Shown here piece after piece: positions 32,621-33,243 of a DNA stretch of 33,243 bases. Source of the DNA: Gammaproteobacteria bacterium (lineage in GTDB: Bacteria; Pseudomonadota; Gammaproteobacteria; Pseudomonadales; Azotimanducaceae); the NCBI GenBank assembly GCA_009837725.1, contig VXSY01000231.1, forward strand, positions 1 through 33,243, written 5' to 3'. Numbering within the stretch: position 1 is the stretch's first letter; each line of letters opens with the position of its first letter. The position numbers and the translations under genes were made by a program. The notes beneath the pieces were generated by a model, which ran no database searches, had not been told where the DNA came from, and was given only the letters and a program-made list of their open reading frames with translations.

Positions 32621-33243
32621 TGTGGCCTCGACGCGGAGGCCAGAGCGGTGACCTGTCGGTCGGCGGGCACTCCTTCGAGGGCGCGCGATTGTGCCACTGG
32701 GCGTCGGGCTGAGCAAGAAACTGAGGAGGTCAGTGACCTTGGGTGACCTTGGTTGGAACGATGGAACGATGGTCAACTGCGGAAATGCGTCTAGGCGATC
32801 GAGTACACGGGACAAGATCGCTGCGTCGCGGGTCGCCGCCTGTCACTACCGGAAACGGGTTGGGCGAACCGGAGCGGCTAGCGCGAAGGGGTAGTGACAG
32901 ACGGCGAAAGCGGCATTGCGGCCAGCGGCAGCCTGAAGGTCTGCTAAGCACGCGGCCCGTGCAACGCTCGTGACGCGGTGCTATTGTGCCGCCCGTTCCG
33001 TTGCTGCCTTGCGCAGCATCGTCGGCGTGGAGCCGACATTCGCCGCCGACACGGCGGCCATGTGCCACAGTGCTGTAATGGCGCTGTACGGGCGGACGCC
33101 CCGCGAAGGCACGGCGGGCCACGTCGCATCGCGGCGGGGGCTTGACCCAGACGAAACGGCCAGGCGGCCGCCGCGCGGACTCGGACGAGTGTTGCTGACA
33201 ACTTTAAATCTCCCGCTTTTGTCCACCAGGAATTGCGCACTTC
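32621..33243. other. terminal region without a supported gene
   Basis: About 620 nt up to the window end. Open frames on the minus strand (for example 32981-33226) have Arg/Ser/Pro-rich translations that I do not recognise. The missing 3' part of the CoA-transferase gene is not here. The caspase promoter should lie in the first part. Confidence 0.35.

Noticed and set aside
32944-33240. Minus-strand frames at the window end as genes
   Set aside because: Low-complexity Arg/Ser/Pro-rich translations without a supported start; left as unassigned.

Overview
The window looks like a chromosomal segment of a GC-rich, uncultured-type gammaproteobacterium. The recG, gpmI and EnvC-type gene order, the TonB-dependent outer-membrane receptor and the Shine-Dalgarno-led starts point that way, but no rRNA or other taxonomic marker is present, so this is inference. 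No tRNA, rRNA or CRISPR array was seen.

Region 1 (1-8468) is core chromosome. It holds recG, gpmI, an EnvC-like amidase activator overlapping gpmI, a convergent beta-lactamase-fold serine hydrolase, and a TPR-sulfotransferase fusion. Region 2 (8469-15141) is uptake and catabolism: a TonB-dependent receptor, a COG2159-type amidohydrolase, a TauD/TfdA dioxygenase with a secreted cyclase-family enzyme on the minus strand, and a divergent crotonase-fold enzyme.

Region 3 (15203-18414) is the most striking part. A glutathione peroxidase gene has an in-frame TGA exactly where the catalytic Cys/Sec of the family lies. A bacterial SECIS-type hairpin follows it, with the apical sequence GCAGGTCTGC. 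A 2733-bp IS1595-family element (15338-18070) has inserted inside that hairpin, with perfect 25-bp terminal inverted repeats and an 8-bp target duplication CAGGTCTG. Removing the element and one target copy restores a 156-residue selenoprotein reading frame. The element carries a transposase and three or four passenger genes, two of them for membrane proteins.

Region 4 (18442-33243) begins with a CaiB/BaiF CoA-transferase gene that breaks off after about 55 codons, which looks like the left edge of an accessory island. Almost everything beyond it resembles antiviral defence. It includes a TdeIII-like restriction endonuclease with no methyltransferase in the window, and a Septu-like HNH plus ATPase pair. 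It also includes a 1675-aa STAND-type NTPase with an N-terminal nuclease-like domain, preceded by a small HEPN-like protein and an uncharacterised 244-aa protein. An Abi_C-type abortive-infection protein and a caspase-family protease complete the set. From the HNH gene to the caspase gene all genes are on the minus strand. No integrase was recognised and the right boundary is outside the window.

The parts most likely to be new are the interruption of the selenocysteine signal by the passenger-carrying IS and the unassigned genes next to the STAND protein (27656-29380).
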